NCBI RefSeq assembly: GCF_001282115.1
Contig: NZ_LJBR01000037.1
Location: forward strand, 1-64,000
DNA: 64,000 nt
DNA from: Streptomyces sp. NRRL B-24085
Lineage (GTDB): Bacteria; Actinomycetota; Actinomycetes; Streptomycetales; Streptomycetaceae
Reading direction: 5' to 3'
Position numbers and translations under genes: made by a program. The stretch's first letter is position 1. Every line of letters starts with the position of its first letter. This document shows positions 15,386 through 23,895 of this stretch, one piece after another. Below the pieces are notes generated by a model. The model was not told where the DNA came from, made no database searches, and worked only from the letters and a program-made list of their open reading frames with translations.

Positions 15386-16350
15386 CCCTCGGCCCGATCG
15401 AGGAAGAGCTCGCCAAGGCCCGTGCCGCCTACCGCAACTGGGGGCGCTGGGGCGAGGACGACGTGCTGGGCACGCTCAACTTCATCGACGGCTCGCTCCG
15501 CGCCCACGCGGCGGGGCTGGTGCGACGCGGGCGCTCCTTCTCACTGTCGCTGGAGTTCAACGAGGACGGTCCGCAGCGCGGCTTCCGCGGTCGGATCAAC
15601 CCCGTGCACTACATGAAGGACACCGGCTCTGACGCGGCGGCCGGCACGCAGGGCTTCCCGCACGGCTTCGGCGGCGCGGACGACCACATCGTGATGCCCC
15701 TCCAGGCATCCACGCAGTGGGACGGGCTGGGCCACATCTACGACAACAAGCAGGCGTGGAACGGCCGTCCGTGCACCATCGTCAACGGCAACGGTGACTC
15801 CGTCACCGGCATCGAGCACATGAGGGACGCCTTCACCGGGCGCGGCGTACTGCTGGACGTGGGCCGCGCGGTCGGCGACGGACACGGCGAACTCCCGGAC
15901 GGTTTCCCCATCATGGAGGAGCACCTGCGCGACACGATCGAGGCGCAGGGCGCCACCTCCACGGTCCGCCGCGGTGACCTGGTGCTCGTGCGCACCGGCC
16001 AGATCGGTCGGGTACGGCGGCTCGGCGCATGGGGCACCTACGCGGCCGGCGACGCGCCGGGGCTGTCGTTCACCACGCTGGGCTGGCTGCACCGCACCGA
16101 GATCGCGGCGATCGCTTCGGACACCTGGGGACTCGAGGTGCGGCCCTACGAGTTCACCGAGCCGGCGATGTCCCCGCTGCACCAGATCGCCATCCCCAAC
16201 ATGGGCCTGCCGCTGGGCGAGATGTGGGACCTGGAGGCGCTGGCCGAGGACTGCGCGGCCGACGGCGTCTACGAGTTCCTGCTGGTCGCCGCACCCCTGC
16301 CGGTCACCGGCGCGGTGGGCGCCCCCGTCAACCCGATCGCGATCAAGTGA
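15382..16350 (+). CDS. Cyclase-family (kynurenine formamidase-like) hydrolase
   Basis: 322 residues, PF04199-like. The metal-binding motif normally HxGTHxDxPxH is represented by STQWDGLGHI near residue 115, a variant found in larger members of about 320 residues. Other conserved points: MEEHLRDTIEAQG, GDLVLVRTGQIG and PLHQIAIPNMGLPLGE. Relatives hydrolyse N-formylkynurenine or cyclic amides and lactones. Within this operon it may open a lactone or amide of the aromatic intermediate. Coupled by an ATGA overlap to the preceding gene. Confidence 0.8.
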   Translation: MTLGPIEEELAKARAAYRNWGRWGEDDVLGTLNFIDGSLRAHAAGLVRRGRSFSLSLEFNEDGPQRGFRGRINPVHYMKDTGSDAAAGTQGFPHGFGGADDHIVMPLQASTQWDGLGHIYDNKQAWNGRPCTIVNGNGDSVTGIEHMRDAFTGRGVLLDVGRAVGDGHGELPDGFPIMEEHLRDTIEAQGATSTVRRGDLVLVRTGQIGRVRRLGAWGTYAAGDAPGLSFTTLGWLHRTEIAAIASDTWGLEVRPYEFTEPAMSPLHQIAIPNMGLPLGEMWDLEALAEDCAADGVYEFLLVAAPLPVTGAVGAPVNPIAIK

Positions 16351-16358
16351 GCACCGCC

Positions 16359-17723
16359 ATGAACCGATTCTCCGGCACCTTGCACCTCCCCGGCGACGAA
16401 GGCTTCGAGGAGGCCTGCCTCGGGCGGGTCTTCAACGCCCGCCGACCCACCGACCGCAGACCCGCGGCCGTCCTGGAAGCCCGCACCGAGGAAGACGTCG
16501 TCGAGGGCGTGCGTCTCGCCCTGGAGCGCGGCTGGCAGGTCGCCGTCCGCTCCGGCGGGCACAGCTGGGCCGCCTGGTCGGTGCGCGGGGACGCCCTGCT
16601 GATCGACCTGGGAGGCTTCCGCGAAATGGCGTACGACCCGGACACCCGGATAGCCACGGCGACCCCCAGCGTCAAGGGCGGCGACGAACTCAACCCGTTC
16701 CTGGGCGTGTTCGGGCGTTTCTTCAACGGCGGCCACTGCCCCTCCGTCGGCATCGGCGGCTTCCTGCTCCAGGGCGGGCAGGGCTGGAACGCACGCGGCT
16801 GGGGGTGGGCGGCGGAGAACATCGTGGCGATCGACGTCGTCACCGCCGAGGGCGAGCTGGTGCGCGCGGACGAGACGCACCACAGCGACCTGTTCTGGGC
16901 GGCGCGCGGCGCAGGACCGGGCTTCTTCGGTGTCGTCACCCGCTTCCACCTGCGCACCCGCCCGCTGCCCGGACACCTCGCGCACACCGTGCACGCCTAC
17001 CCCCTCGACCTCTTCGACGAAGTCATGACGTGGCTGCACGAGACCCACCACACCGTCTCGGACCTGGTCGAGATCGTCGCCGTGACCCAGGCGCTCCCGG
17101 AATACGACGAACACGTCCTGCTGGTCACCGGCCTGTCCTTCACCGACACCCCGGAGCAGGCCGCCGAGGCGCTGGCGCCGCTGCACGCCAACCCGTACGC
17201 GGACCGTGCGCTGTTCCGCGTGGAGGCCAGACCCACCACGCTCGCCGAGCAGATTCACGGCCAGCGGGAGGCCAACCCCGAAGGCCACCGATACTTCGTG
17301 GACAACGCCTGGCTGACCGGAGGAGCCTCGGACGTCGTCCCGGCCATCCGCAAGGCCTTTACCGAGCACCCGACCCCGCAGACCTTCACCATCTGGTTCT
17401 CCATGGCCCCGCTGCGCGAACTGCCCGACATGGCTTTCTCGTTGCAGTCGGAGATCTACTGCGCCACCTACGTCGTGCACGACGGGCCCGAGCGCGACGC
17501 CGAGCTGCGCGCCTGGCTGGACGAGGCGATGGCGGCGATGCAGCCGGTGACGGCGGGCCAGTACCTGGGGGATTCCGACTTCACGGTACGGCAGTTGAAG
17601 TTCATGGGCGACGAGCAGTGGCGGCGGCTGCAGGAGATCCGGGCCGTGCGCGACCCCAAGGGCCTGTTCGCCGGCTATCTGAGCGCGGGGGCCGTCACCA
17701 ACACCAACCACTGGGAGCAGTGA
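16359..17723 (+). CDS. BBE-type FAD-linked oxidase, bicovalent FAD sites
   Basis: 454 residues from ATG 16359; an in-frame GTG at 16347 overlapping the upstream stop is possible. PCMH-type FAD domain with AVRSGGHSW (His68, 8-alpha-histidyl FAD) and FFNGGHCPSVGIGGF (Cys127, 6-S-cysteinyl FAD), so flavin is probably attached twice. The C-terminal FAGYLSAGAVTNTNHWEQ is the BBE cap. Such oxidases turn alcohols, sugars or phenolics into carbonyls using O2. No signal peptide, so cytosolic, unlike many secreted relatives. Confidence 0.85.
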   Translation: MNRFSGTLHLPGDEGFEEACLGRVFNARRPTDRRPAAVLEARTEEDVVEGVRLALERGWQVAVRSGGHSWAAWSVRGDALLIDLGGFREMAYDPDTRIATATPSVKGGDELNPFLGVFGRFFNGGHCPSVGIGGFLLQGGQGWNARGWGWAAENIVAIDVVTAEGELVRADETHHSDLFWAARGAGPGFFGVVTRFHLRTRPLPGHLAHTVHAYPLDLFDEVMTWLHETHHTVSDLVEIVAVTQALPEYDEHVLLVTGLSFTDTPEQAAEALAPLHANPYADRALFRVEARPTTLAEQIHGQREANPEGHRYFVDNAWLTGGASDVVPAIRKAFTEHPTPQTFTIWFSMAPLRELPDMAFSLQSEIYCATYVVHDGPERDAELRAWLDEAMAAMQPVTAGQYLGDSDFTVRQLKFMGDEQWRRLQEIRAVRDPKGLFAGYLSAGAVTNTNHWEQ

Positions 17724-17726
17724 GCC

Positions 17727-18683
17727 ATGCGTTTGGCGACATACGAGCACGAGGGTGTGGAGCGCGCAGGGGTGGTGCGGGAGGGGGTGATCCACCCGCT
17801 GCCTGAGGGTGTCACGGTCCTGACGCTGCTGGAGCAGGAGGTGCTGATCTCCGCTGGCGTCGAAGCGCTGCGGAAACGCAGCGAGTTGACGGTGGATCAG
17901 GTGCGGCTGCTGCCGCCGCTCACGCCGCCCTCGATCCGGGACTTCGTCGGTTTCGAGGCGCACATCGAGGGCGTGTCGAAGTCGCTGGACGGGCTGGAGC
18001 ACGTGCCCGAGGAGTGGTACCGGGCGCCCAACTTCTACTTCACCAACCCGCACGCGGCCTGCGGCGCCCACGACGACGTGCCCGTCCCGGCGGGCTGCTC
18101 GGTGCTCGACTTCGAGCTGGAGGTGGGCGCGGTCATCGGACGCGCAGGCCGCGACCTCACCCCCGAGCAGGCGCGCGAGCACATCGTCGGCTACCTGGTC
18201 TTCAACGACTGGTCGGCGCGCGATCTGCAGAAACCGGAGAAGAACCTGGGGCTTGGCTTCTCCAAGGGCAAGGACTTCGCCCACACTCTCGGCCCCTACC
18301 TGGTCACCGCCGACGAGGTGGCGGACCGGCGGGACGCGGACGGCTTCCTCGACCTGGAGATGACGGTCACCCTCAACGGTGAGCTGCTCGGCCGCGACAC
18401 GCTCGCCAACTGCTCGTGGACCTTCGAGGAGATGGTCGCCTACGCCGCCCGCGACACCTGGGTGCGCCCCGGGGACGTTCTCGGCTCGGGCACCTGCGGC
18501 TGGGGAGCGCTGGCGGAGTTCTGGGGCAGGCTCGGCGAGCGGACCCCGCCGTCACTGACGCCGGGCGACGAGGTGACCCTGACCGTGGAGCGGCTCGGCA
18601 CCGTCTCCAACCGGGTCGTGGCGGGACGCACCGACGCCTACCTGCCGCGGGCCCGCAAACGGGGGCGCACCCCGCGGCCGTAA
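17727..18683 (+). CDS. Fumarylacetoacetate hydrolase family protein (second)
   Basis: 318 residues, starting 4 bases after the BBE stop. FAH landmarks: IRDFVGFEAHIEG, metal ligands in DFELEVGAVIGRAGRDL, VFNDWSARD and the C-terminal GSGTCGWG. It is closer in layout to bifunctional FAH/isomerase enzymes than the first FAH protein, so the two probably act on different intermediates. Last gene of the plus operon; a 31-base palindrome follows. Confidence 0.85.
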   Translation: MRLATYEHEGVERAGVVREGVIHPLPEGVTVLTLLEQEVLISAGVEALRKRSELTVDQVRLLPPLTPPSIRDFVGFEAHIEGVSKSLDGLEHVPEEWYRAPNFYFTNPHAACGAHDDVPVPAGCSVLDFELEVGAVIGRAGRDLTPEQAREHIVGYLVFNDWSARDLQKPEKNLGLGFSKGKDFAHTLGPYLVTADEVADRRDADGFLDLEMTVTLNGELLGRDTLANCSWTFEEMVAYAARDTWVRPGDVLGSGTCGWGALAEFWGRLGERTPPSLTPGDEVTLTVERLGTVSNRVVAGRTDAYLPRARKRGRTPRP

Positions 18684-18711
18684 CCTCACACGGCGCTGAC
18701 CTGCGCACATC

Positions 18712-18742
18712 CAGGGATCCGATAGCTGCTATCGGATCCCTG
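18712..18742. promoter_or_regulatory. Perfect 31-base palindrome between operon end and LysR gene
   Basis: 15-base arm CAGGGATCCGATAGC, one central T, then the exact complement. It lies 28 bases after the FAA hydrolase stop and 92 bases before the LysR start. It could be a terminator stem (no T-tract, as is common in Streptomyces) or the operator for LysR autoregulation. It does not obey T-N11-A, which slightly favours the terminator reading. Confidence 0.6.
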
Positions 18743-18834
18743 TGAGTTGCATCCGGGCCTCTTCCTCGACGGCGGGCCCGTGGTTACCCTCCGAATTCAC
18801 CGAGCTTCAACGACGCGGCCGGAAGGAAACACCC

Positions 18835-19818
18835 ATGGGTCTCGGAGCCATCGACCTGAATCTTCTGGTGGCGTTGGAGGCGCTCCTGGAGGAGAAGAAC
18901 GTCACCCACGCCGGGGTCCGTCTGTCCACCAGCCAGTCCGCGATGAGCGGCTCCCTGGCCCGGCTGCGCCGCCACTTCAACGACGAGCTGCTGATCCGGG
19001 TGGGCCGGGAGTACGAGCTGACGCCGCTGGCCGAGCGGCTGCTGCCGGTCGTGCAGGCCTCGCTGCACAAGGCGGAGGAGGCCCTCTCCCTGACCCGGCA
19101 CTTCGACCCTTCGCGCAGCCGGCAGCGCTTCTCGGTCGTGATGTCGGACTATGTGATGACCATGCTGGTGGAGCCGCTGCTGCGGATCATCGCCGAGGAG
19201 GCGCCCGGCGTCCGCATCGACTTCCACCCGATCGTCGGCGGACAGCTGGAGAACGAGACCCACCTGCGCTGCCACGACCTGATGGTCGTCCCGCTCGGCT
19301 ACCAGCTGCCGGGCGTCAGCGAGGCCGTCATGCATGATCGTTTCGTCTGCATCGTCGACCGGCGCAACCCCTGGCTGCGCGACGGCCGGCTCACGCTGCA
19401 GGACCTGGCGGAGATGCCGCACGCCACCTGCGCCCTCGGCAAGAGCCACACGCCCGCCGAGCGTCAGCTGGAGACCCTCGGCATCACACCGAAGGTGCAG
19501 GTCAGCACACCTGGGTTCAGCGTGCTGCCGTTCCTGGTCAGCGGCACCGAACTGGTCGCGCTGGTGCCGGAGCGGCTGGCCCTGCGCTACGAGTCGTTCG
19601 CGGGCTGTGCCGTCGTACCGACACCGTTCCCGGACGTGCCGCTCGTGGAGGCCATGTACTGGCACCACAACCGCCACTCCGACCCCGCGCACCGGTGGCT
19701 GCGCGAGACCGTGCGGCAGGTCGGCGCCTCGCTGGATAAGCCGGCGCGCGCGGAGATCGCCCCGGTGGATGACAGGCATGAAGAAGAACCGTTTCCGGAG
19801 CTGAGCGCGGCTTCCTAG
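18835..19818 (+). CDS. NodD/LinR-like LysR-type regulator of the cluster
   Basis: 327 residues from ATG 18835, preceded by GGAAGGAAAC; a longer frame from 18742 is unlikely. The N-terminal winged helix starts IDLNLLVALEALLEEKNVTH, with QSAMSGSLARLRRHFNDELL as recognition helix, the NodD/LinR/PnpR branch wording. The effector domain follows. Such proteins activate divergent catabolic promoters when bound to an aromatic inducer. It lies between the plus operon and another SDR in the same direction, so is very likely the cluster activator. Confidence 0.85.
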   Translation: MGLGAIDLNLLVALEALLEEKNVTHAGVRLSTSQSAMSGSLARLRRHFNDELLIRVGREYELTPLAERLLPVVQASLHKAEEALSLTRHFDPSRSRQRFSVVMSDYVMTMLVEPLLRIIAEEAPGVRIDFHPIVGGQLENETHLRCHDLMVVPLGYQLPGVSEAVMHDRFVCIVDRRNPWLRDGRLTLQDLAEMPHATCALGKSHTPAERQLETLGITPKVQVSTPGFSVLPFLVSGTELVALVPERLALRYESFAGCAVVPTPFPDVPLVEAMYWHHNRHSDPAHRWLRETVRQVGASLDKPARAEIAPVDDRHEEEPFPELSAAS

Positions 19819-19856
19819 CGTGGTCGGGAGGAATCCCGCACCCCACTGGAGGAACC

Positions 19857-20627
19857 GTGAGCCGTACGCGTCTGGCGGGCCGTACTGTCGTCGTCACCGG
19901 AGCCGCGCAGGGCCAGGGAGCCGCCGAGGCCGAGGCGGCCGCCCGGGAGGGCGCGAAGGTGATCGCGACCGACGTCCTGGACGAGGCCGGCGAGGCGCTC
20001 GTCGCGTCCCTGTGCGCCGACGGCCTGGAGGTGACCTTCCGGCACCTGGACGTGACGTCACCGGAGGACTGGGCCGCGCTCGCGGCCGGCCTGGACGTCG
20101 TACACGGCCTCGTCAACAATGCCGGCATCCCGATGCGGGCCCGCCTCGGAGAGGTCGAAGTCGCCGACTTCAACCGGGCGTTCGCGGTCAATACGACGGG
20201 CGCCCTGCTCGGCATCCAGGCCCTGGCGCCTTTGATGCTGGCGGGCTCCTCCATCGTCAACGTCGGCTCGGTCGCGGGCCTGACCGCCCATCACGCGGTG
20301 GCCTACACGACCAGCAAGTGGGCGCTGCGCGGGCTGTCGAAGGTCGCGGCGCTGGAACTGGCGCCCCGCGGCATCCGCACCAACGTCGTCCACCCCGGGT
20401 ACATCGAGACCCCGCTGATGGCCTCCGCCAACCCGTTGTTCGTGCGGGCGCACGTGGCGATGACTCCCCAGGGGCGCGCGGGCACCGTCGACGAGGTGGC
20501 CCCGCTGATCGTCTACCTATTGTCTGACGAGGCGTCGTACGTCAACGGCGCGGAGATCACGGTCGACGGCGGGTATGCGGCGCACGGCGGGGTCAAGGCC
20601 ATCACGAACGCGCTCGACGGGCCGTGA
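19857..20627 (+). CDS. SDR family oxidoreductase
   Basis: 256 residues from GTG 19857 (GGAGGAACC ahead). TGAAQGQGAAEAEAAAREG is the cofactor motif, NNAG the second strand, NVGSVAG plus YTTSK the catalytic site, NGAEITVDGGYAAHGG the C-terminus. 38 bases after the LysR gene, so probably co-transcribed. Closest in wording to 3-alpha-hydroxysteroid or 2-hydroxycyclohexane-carboxyl-CoA type SDRs, which does not fix a substrate. Confidence 0.85.
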   Translation: MSRTRLAGRTVVVTGAAQGQGAAEAEAAAREGAKVIATDVLDEAGEALVASLCADGLEVTFRHLDVTSPEDWAALAAGLDVVHGLVNNAGIPMRARLGEVEVADFNRAFAVNTTGALLGIQALAPLMLAGSSIVNVGSVAGLTAHHAVAYTTSKWALRGLSKVAALELAPRGIRTNVVHPGYIETPLMASANPLFVRAHVAMTPQGRAGTVDEVAPLIVYLLSDEASYVNGAEITVDGGYAAHGGVKAITNALDGP

Positions 20628-20925
20628 CCAGCACGTCCGGCTCCGGACGCGGAGGCGGACGCACGCGCAGCACGACTCGGGCGCGGACCGCCCGGGCGAG
20701 GACCAGGACGATGCAGGCCGTGAACGCGGCCCGGTAGCCCGCTGTCAGTGCGGCGAGCCGGTCCGGGCCGTTTGTCTTTGACACGGCGACCGAGGTGGGT
20801 CGGCCACCACGAAGGCCCCGCCGATCTTGAAGGCCGCCGTGTTGACGCCCCACGACCTCTCCCCATTCCTCGCGGAACGCGGCGCCGACCGCCTCCTCGA
20901 TCCCGTCCGTGGCACTCACTTCCAG
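20600..20925 (-). pseudogene. Fused scraps: ECF sigma N-terminus and MFS C-terminus
   Basis: Minus-strand frame begins TDGIEEAVGAAFREEWGEVV, the start of SigJ-type ECF sigma factors normally paired with YCII proteins. After about 20 nondescript codons it becomes LTAGYRAAFTACIVLVLA, the last transmembrane helix of an MFS exporter with a basic tail. Two unrelated broken genes joined by deletion. The 3' end overlaps the last codons of the SDR on the other strand. Confidence 0.6.
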
Positions 20926-20929
20926 ACCG

Positions 20930-21258
20930 GCCGCACCTCGACCGAGCCGCCGTTGCGGGCGGCCGAGTGCCCCGGGCGGCTAGGGCGATGGCCTGGTCGA
21001 CGTCGGGGACCTAGATGGAGTCGAGGCCGGCGAGGTACTCCTTCGTCTCGGCGAACGGCTCGTCCCTGAGCAGCACTTCGTCATCGCGCACGCGTACGGT
21101 CGTGACGTCCGCGGCCGGACGCAGGCGGTCGCCGCTGATGACACGGCCCACCCCCGCGTGTGCCCGGTAGTCGTGGAACCGGGGGCCGCCGGCGTGCCGC
21201 GCGGGCTCTCCTCCGCGCCGCCGACCGGGGAACAGGAGAACAGGACGAACTTCATCAT
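20930..21258 (-). pseudogene. YCII-related protein, frameshifted
   Basis: Begins MMKFVLFSCSPVGGAEE, shifts frame near 21180, continues VISGDRLRPAADVTTVRVRD, then DEPFAETKEYLAGLDSI and hits a stop, with only faint similarity beyond (SVEVRP-like end). DGPFAETKE-type wording is diagnostic of YCII-like domains that accompany ECF sigma factors. Part of a wrecked sigma/YCII locus. Confidence 0.65.
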
Positions 21259-21480
21259 GCTTCCCGCGCGGGCGAGGCATGCTCGTGGGTGACCCGCCAC
21301 CGCACACCGGCGCCGCGGTAGCCGATAGCGAACTGGCCCTGCAGCGCCGTGCCGTGGGCATCACGGCCGTGCCGGCCAGGGTGGACGATCTCGGCGTCGG
21401 AGACGTAACAGGCCAGGGCGCGCTCCAAGTCGTGCTCTCCGACGGCCCTCCGCGTCGAGGGCCCAGATGGCCTTTTTCGG
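21255..21480 (-). pseudogene. SnoaL/NTF2-like protein, C-terminal remnant
   Basis: Reads EHDLERALACYVSDAEIVHP, then DAHGTALQGQFAIGYRGAG and WRVTHEHASPAREA to a stop overlapping the next ATG. This is the pattern of DUF4440/SgcJ-like NTF2 folds (KDVDAALALYADDAVFV-type). Its N-terminus is fused to the tail of an upstream YCII gene, so it is a remnant. Confidence 0.5.
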
Positions 21481-21489
21481 GGTCCTCCC

Positions 21490-21810
21490 GCTCCCACATC
21501 GGTCAGAAGGGCCGCAACTCCAGGACCCGATGCCGGCGACGGGGTGCTTCGCGGCGGCCTCGACCACCTTTCCCAGGCTGTCGCATTCCAGCACGTCGAA
21601 TCCGGCGACGTGCTCCTTTGTCTCGGCAAACGGGCCGTCGATGCGCAGCACCTCGCCGTCGCGCACGGGGGTGGCCTTGGCGGGCAGCCCCAGCCGGAGG
21701 CCGTGCAGGCGCACCCGGCACTCGCCGAGCTCTTGCACCCAGGGCTCGACGGGTGCCATGCCCGAGGCGCCGGCGGTGTCGCCGCCGCAGGCAAGCAGCA
21801 TGTACTTCAT
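21490..21810 (-). pseudogene. Second YCII-related protein, frameshifted near its end
   Basis: MKYMLLACGGD from ATG 21810, then VQELGECRVRLHGLRLGLPA, GEVLRIDGPFAETKEHVAGF and EAAAKHPVAGIGS, i.e. a nearly complete YCII domain. At GIGS the frame changes; the expected LELRPF ending lies in a neighbouring frame. About 110 codons, normal size. With the sigma scrap and the other YCII copy it belongs to one decayed regulatory cluster. Confidence 0.65.
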
Positions 21811-21931
21811 GGTCCCCCCGGTCCTCAGGCCGTTCCTGCACCCCACCGACGACGGGGGCCGGGCGGAATCGACATCCGGGTAGGTCGAAGGGCCGGGACG
21901 TGTCGCCCCGGCCCTTCGACTGCGGTGTGCG

Positions 21932-23464
21932 CTACGCCGACGCCGTCTGCACCGTCGGCTCTCCCGCGCCCACTGCGGCCCGCGCGGTGCTCTTGCGCAC
22001 CAGGAGCAGCGTGACCAGTGCGCCCAGCAGCGAGGCGCAGCCGCAGATCACCACGCCGACCGCCATGCCGTGCCCGAGCGCGCTCTGCGCGGCGGCCCGG
22101 GCGCCGTCGCTGCCCGCGTTGACCACGGCCAGGGGTCCGGCGGCCGCCTCCATGCCCGCGTCCGCGCCGCTGAGCTTGCCGACCAGCACGGAGGAGGCGG
22201 CGCTCATCGCGACCGTGCTGATGACCGCCGGGCCGAGAGCCTGGCCGAACTCGCGCACCAGGCTGGTGGCGCCGCTGGCCATACCGGTCATGCTGAGCGG
22301 TACGGCGTTCACCGCGGCGGAGGTCAGCGAGGAAACCACGCAGATGAAGCCGATGCCGAGGAGCAGGACCGGACCGATGAAGGCGGCCAGGGACGTGGTG
22401 GTGACGGGCAGCGCGGCGATCCAGAACTGGCCCGCGGCCATCGGCAGCAGCCCGCCCATCAGCAGCCAGCGCGGCTCGACCCGGGTGAGCATCTTGCTCA
22501 GCACGGGCGCCAGCAGCAGCGGGATCGCCTGGAGGATCACGAACGGCATGCCGGCCCGGAGAGCGCTCAGGTGCATCACGGCGCCGAGCCGGATGGAGAC
22601 GCAGTACGCGGTGCCGATGAAGCCGAACATGCCTGCCAGCGCGACGACGGCCGCGGCGGCGAAGGACGGGATTCGCAGTAGGTCCAGGTTGAACATTGGC
22701 GACGCCGACCGCTTCTCGGCGACGACGAAGCCGACCAGGGCGACGAAGGCCAGGGCGAGCGTGCCGACGATCGCCGGGCTGCTCCAGCCGCGGTCGCCGC
22801 CCTCGATGACTCCCCACAGCAGCGCGGTCAGGCCGACGGCGATGCTGATCTGTCCCGGCCAGTCCAGGGTGCGGCCCTCGGGTGCCTTGGAGTCGGTGAC
22901 CAGGAACAGGCAGTCGACCCCGACGACCAGGCCGAGGACGACCGGCGGCACGAACACCCAGCGGAAGTCGGCGACCGTGGCGAGGATGCCGGAGGACAGC
23001 GGACCGATCGCCGAGGCGAGGGAGATGCTCAGCGCCCAGGTCGAGACCGCTTTCGCGCGGTCCCTCTCCTGGGGCGTGGCGGCCGCGATCACCGCGAGGG
23101 AGCTGGGGAAGAGCGCGGCGGCGCCGACGCCGGCGAGGGCCTGGCCGATCCAGAGCATGGTGATGTTCTGCGAGGTGGCGTTGAGGAGTTCGCCGAGTGC
23201 CAGGATGAACCCGCCGAGCACCAGCAGCCGCTTGCGGCCGAACAGGTCGCCCACCACACCGAAATTCAGCTCGAGAATGGCGGTGGGCAGAATGAACGCG
23301 GAAGTGACCCAGGCCACCTGAGAGCCCGACGCACCGAATTCGGCCTGAATGTTTCCGTTGATCGGTGAAGGCACCGTAATGCACAACTGTGCTGCCGCCA
23401 CGGCCAGGCAGCAGGCTATGAGCGTCCCTTTGTCGAGTCTTTTCAGGGAGATCGATTCCGTCAT
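21932..23464 (-). CDS. MFS drug:H+ antiporter of the 14-TM (DHA2) type
   Basis: 510 residues from ATG 23464 (GAGGG ahead); a GTG at 23479 overlapping the upstream stop is the alternative. Starts with a short cytosolic helix, then TM1 (LIACCLAVAAAQLCITVPSP) and about 14 hydrophobic helices. The MFS loop after TM2 reads GDLFGRKRLLVLGG. Motif C wording is found near GPLSSGILA. Probably exports a pathway substrate, product or toxic aromatic. Third gene of an SDR-VOC-MFS operon at the right edge of the catabolic cluster. Confidence 0.85.
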   Translation of the reverse strand: MTESISLKRLDKGTLIACCLAVAAAQLCITVPSPINGNIQAEFGASGSQVAWVTSAFILPTAILELNFGVVGDLFGRKRLLVLGGFILALGELLNATSQNITMLWIGQALAGVGAAALFPSSLAVIAAATPQERDRAKAVSTWALSISLASAIGPLSSGILATVADFRWVFVPPVVLGLVVGVDCLFLVTDSKAPEGRTLDWPGQISIAVGLTALLWGVIEGGDRGWSSPAIVGTLALAFVALVGFVVAEKRSASPMFNLDLLRIPSFAAAAVVALAGMFGFIGTAYCVSIRLGAVMHLSALRAGMPFVILQAIPLLLAPVLSKMLTRVEPRWLLMGGLLPMAAGQFWIAALPVTTTSLAAFIGPVLLLGIGFICVVSSLTSAAVNAVPLSMTGMASGATSLVREFGQALGPAVISTVAMSAASSVLVGKLSGADAGMEAAAGPLAVVNAGSDGARAAAQSALGHGMAVGVVICGCASLLGALVTLLLVRKSTARAAVGAGEPTVQTASA

Positions 23465-23475
23465 CGTCCGTGCCC

Positions 23476-23889
23476 TCACTCTGCGTTCTTCTCTATGAGT
23501 TCGATGAGATTTCCCTCTGGGTCGGTGACCCAGGCCATGCGGATGCCGGGCTCGGGAGAGGGTCCCGGCGGCACGGCCTCGCCCGCTCCGTGGGCCACCA
23601 GGGCCGTGTAGAGGGGGTCGAGTTCGGGGGTGGTGACCGCGAAGTGCCCGTATCCCTCGGTGAGGGTGGCGGTCAGTGGGTCCGGCGCTTTCAGGCCGGG
23701 GGCGGAGCCGCGTCTGGTGAGCAGTTCAACGCGCCAGCCGTGTGGATGTTCGAGGACAACACCTCGCAGGCCGGGCCCTTCGAGGTGGAACTGGAAGACT
23801 GTCGTCAGTTCGAGCGCCTTCGTGTACCAGGCGGTCAGGGCGTCCAGGTCGCGTACGTTGACGCCCACGTGGTCGAGTCGGATGGTCAC
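23476..23889 (-). CDS. VOC/glyoxalase-family protein
   Basis: 137 residues, a single VOC module: IRLDHVGVNVRDLDALTAWY opens it, HFAVTTPELDPLYTALVAHG is the second half, and WVTDPEGNLIELIE carries the C-terminal Glu ligand, with His at residue 6 as the likely first ligand. Could be a lyase, isomerase or single-domain dioxygenase. Six bases after the SDR and overlapping the MFS reading region, so co-transcribed. Confidence 0.85.
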   Translation of the reverse strand: MTIRLDHVGVNVRDLDALTAWYTKALELTTVFQFHLEGPGLRGVVLEHPHGWRVELLTRRGSAPGLKAPDPLTATLTEGYGHFAVTTPELDPLYTALVAHGAGEAVPPGPSPEPGIRMAWVTDPEGNLIELIEKNAE

Positions 23890-23895
23890 GGGCGC

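Noticed and set aside
16269-18284. 671-codon minus-strand frame across the BBE and FAA hydrolase genes
   Set aside because: Spans two coupled plus-strand genes with clear motifs; its translation is His/Val/Gln-rich noise.
18712-18742. Rho-independent terminator with T-tract
   Set aside because: No T run follows either arm; kept as palindrome of undecided role.
21279-23321. 680-codon plus-strand frame opposite the MFS exporter
   Set aside because: Ser/Pro/Arg/Thr-rich antisense frame without family features; the minus frame has 14 hydrophobic helices.
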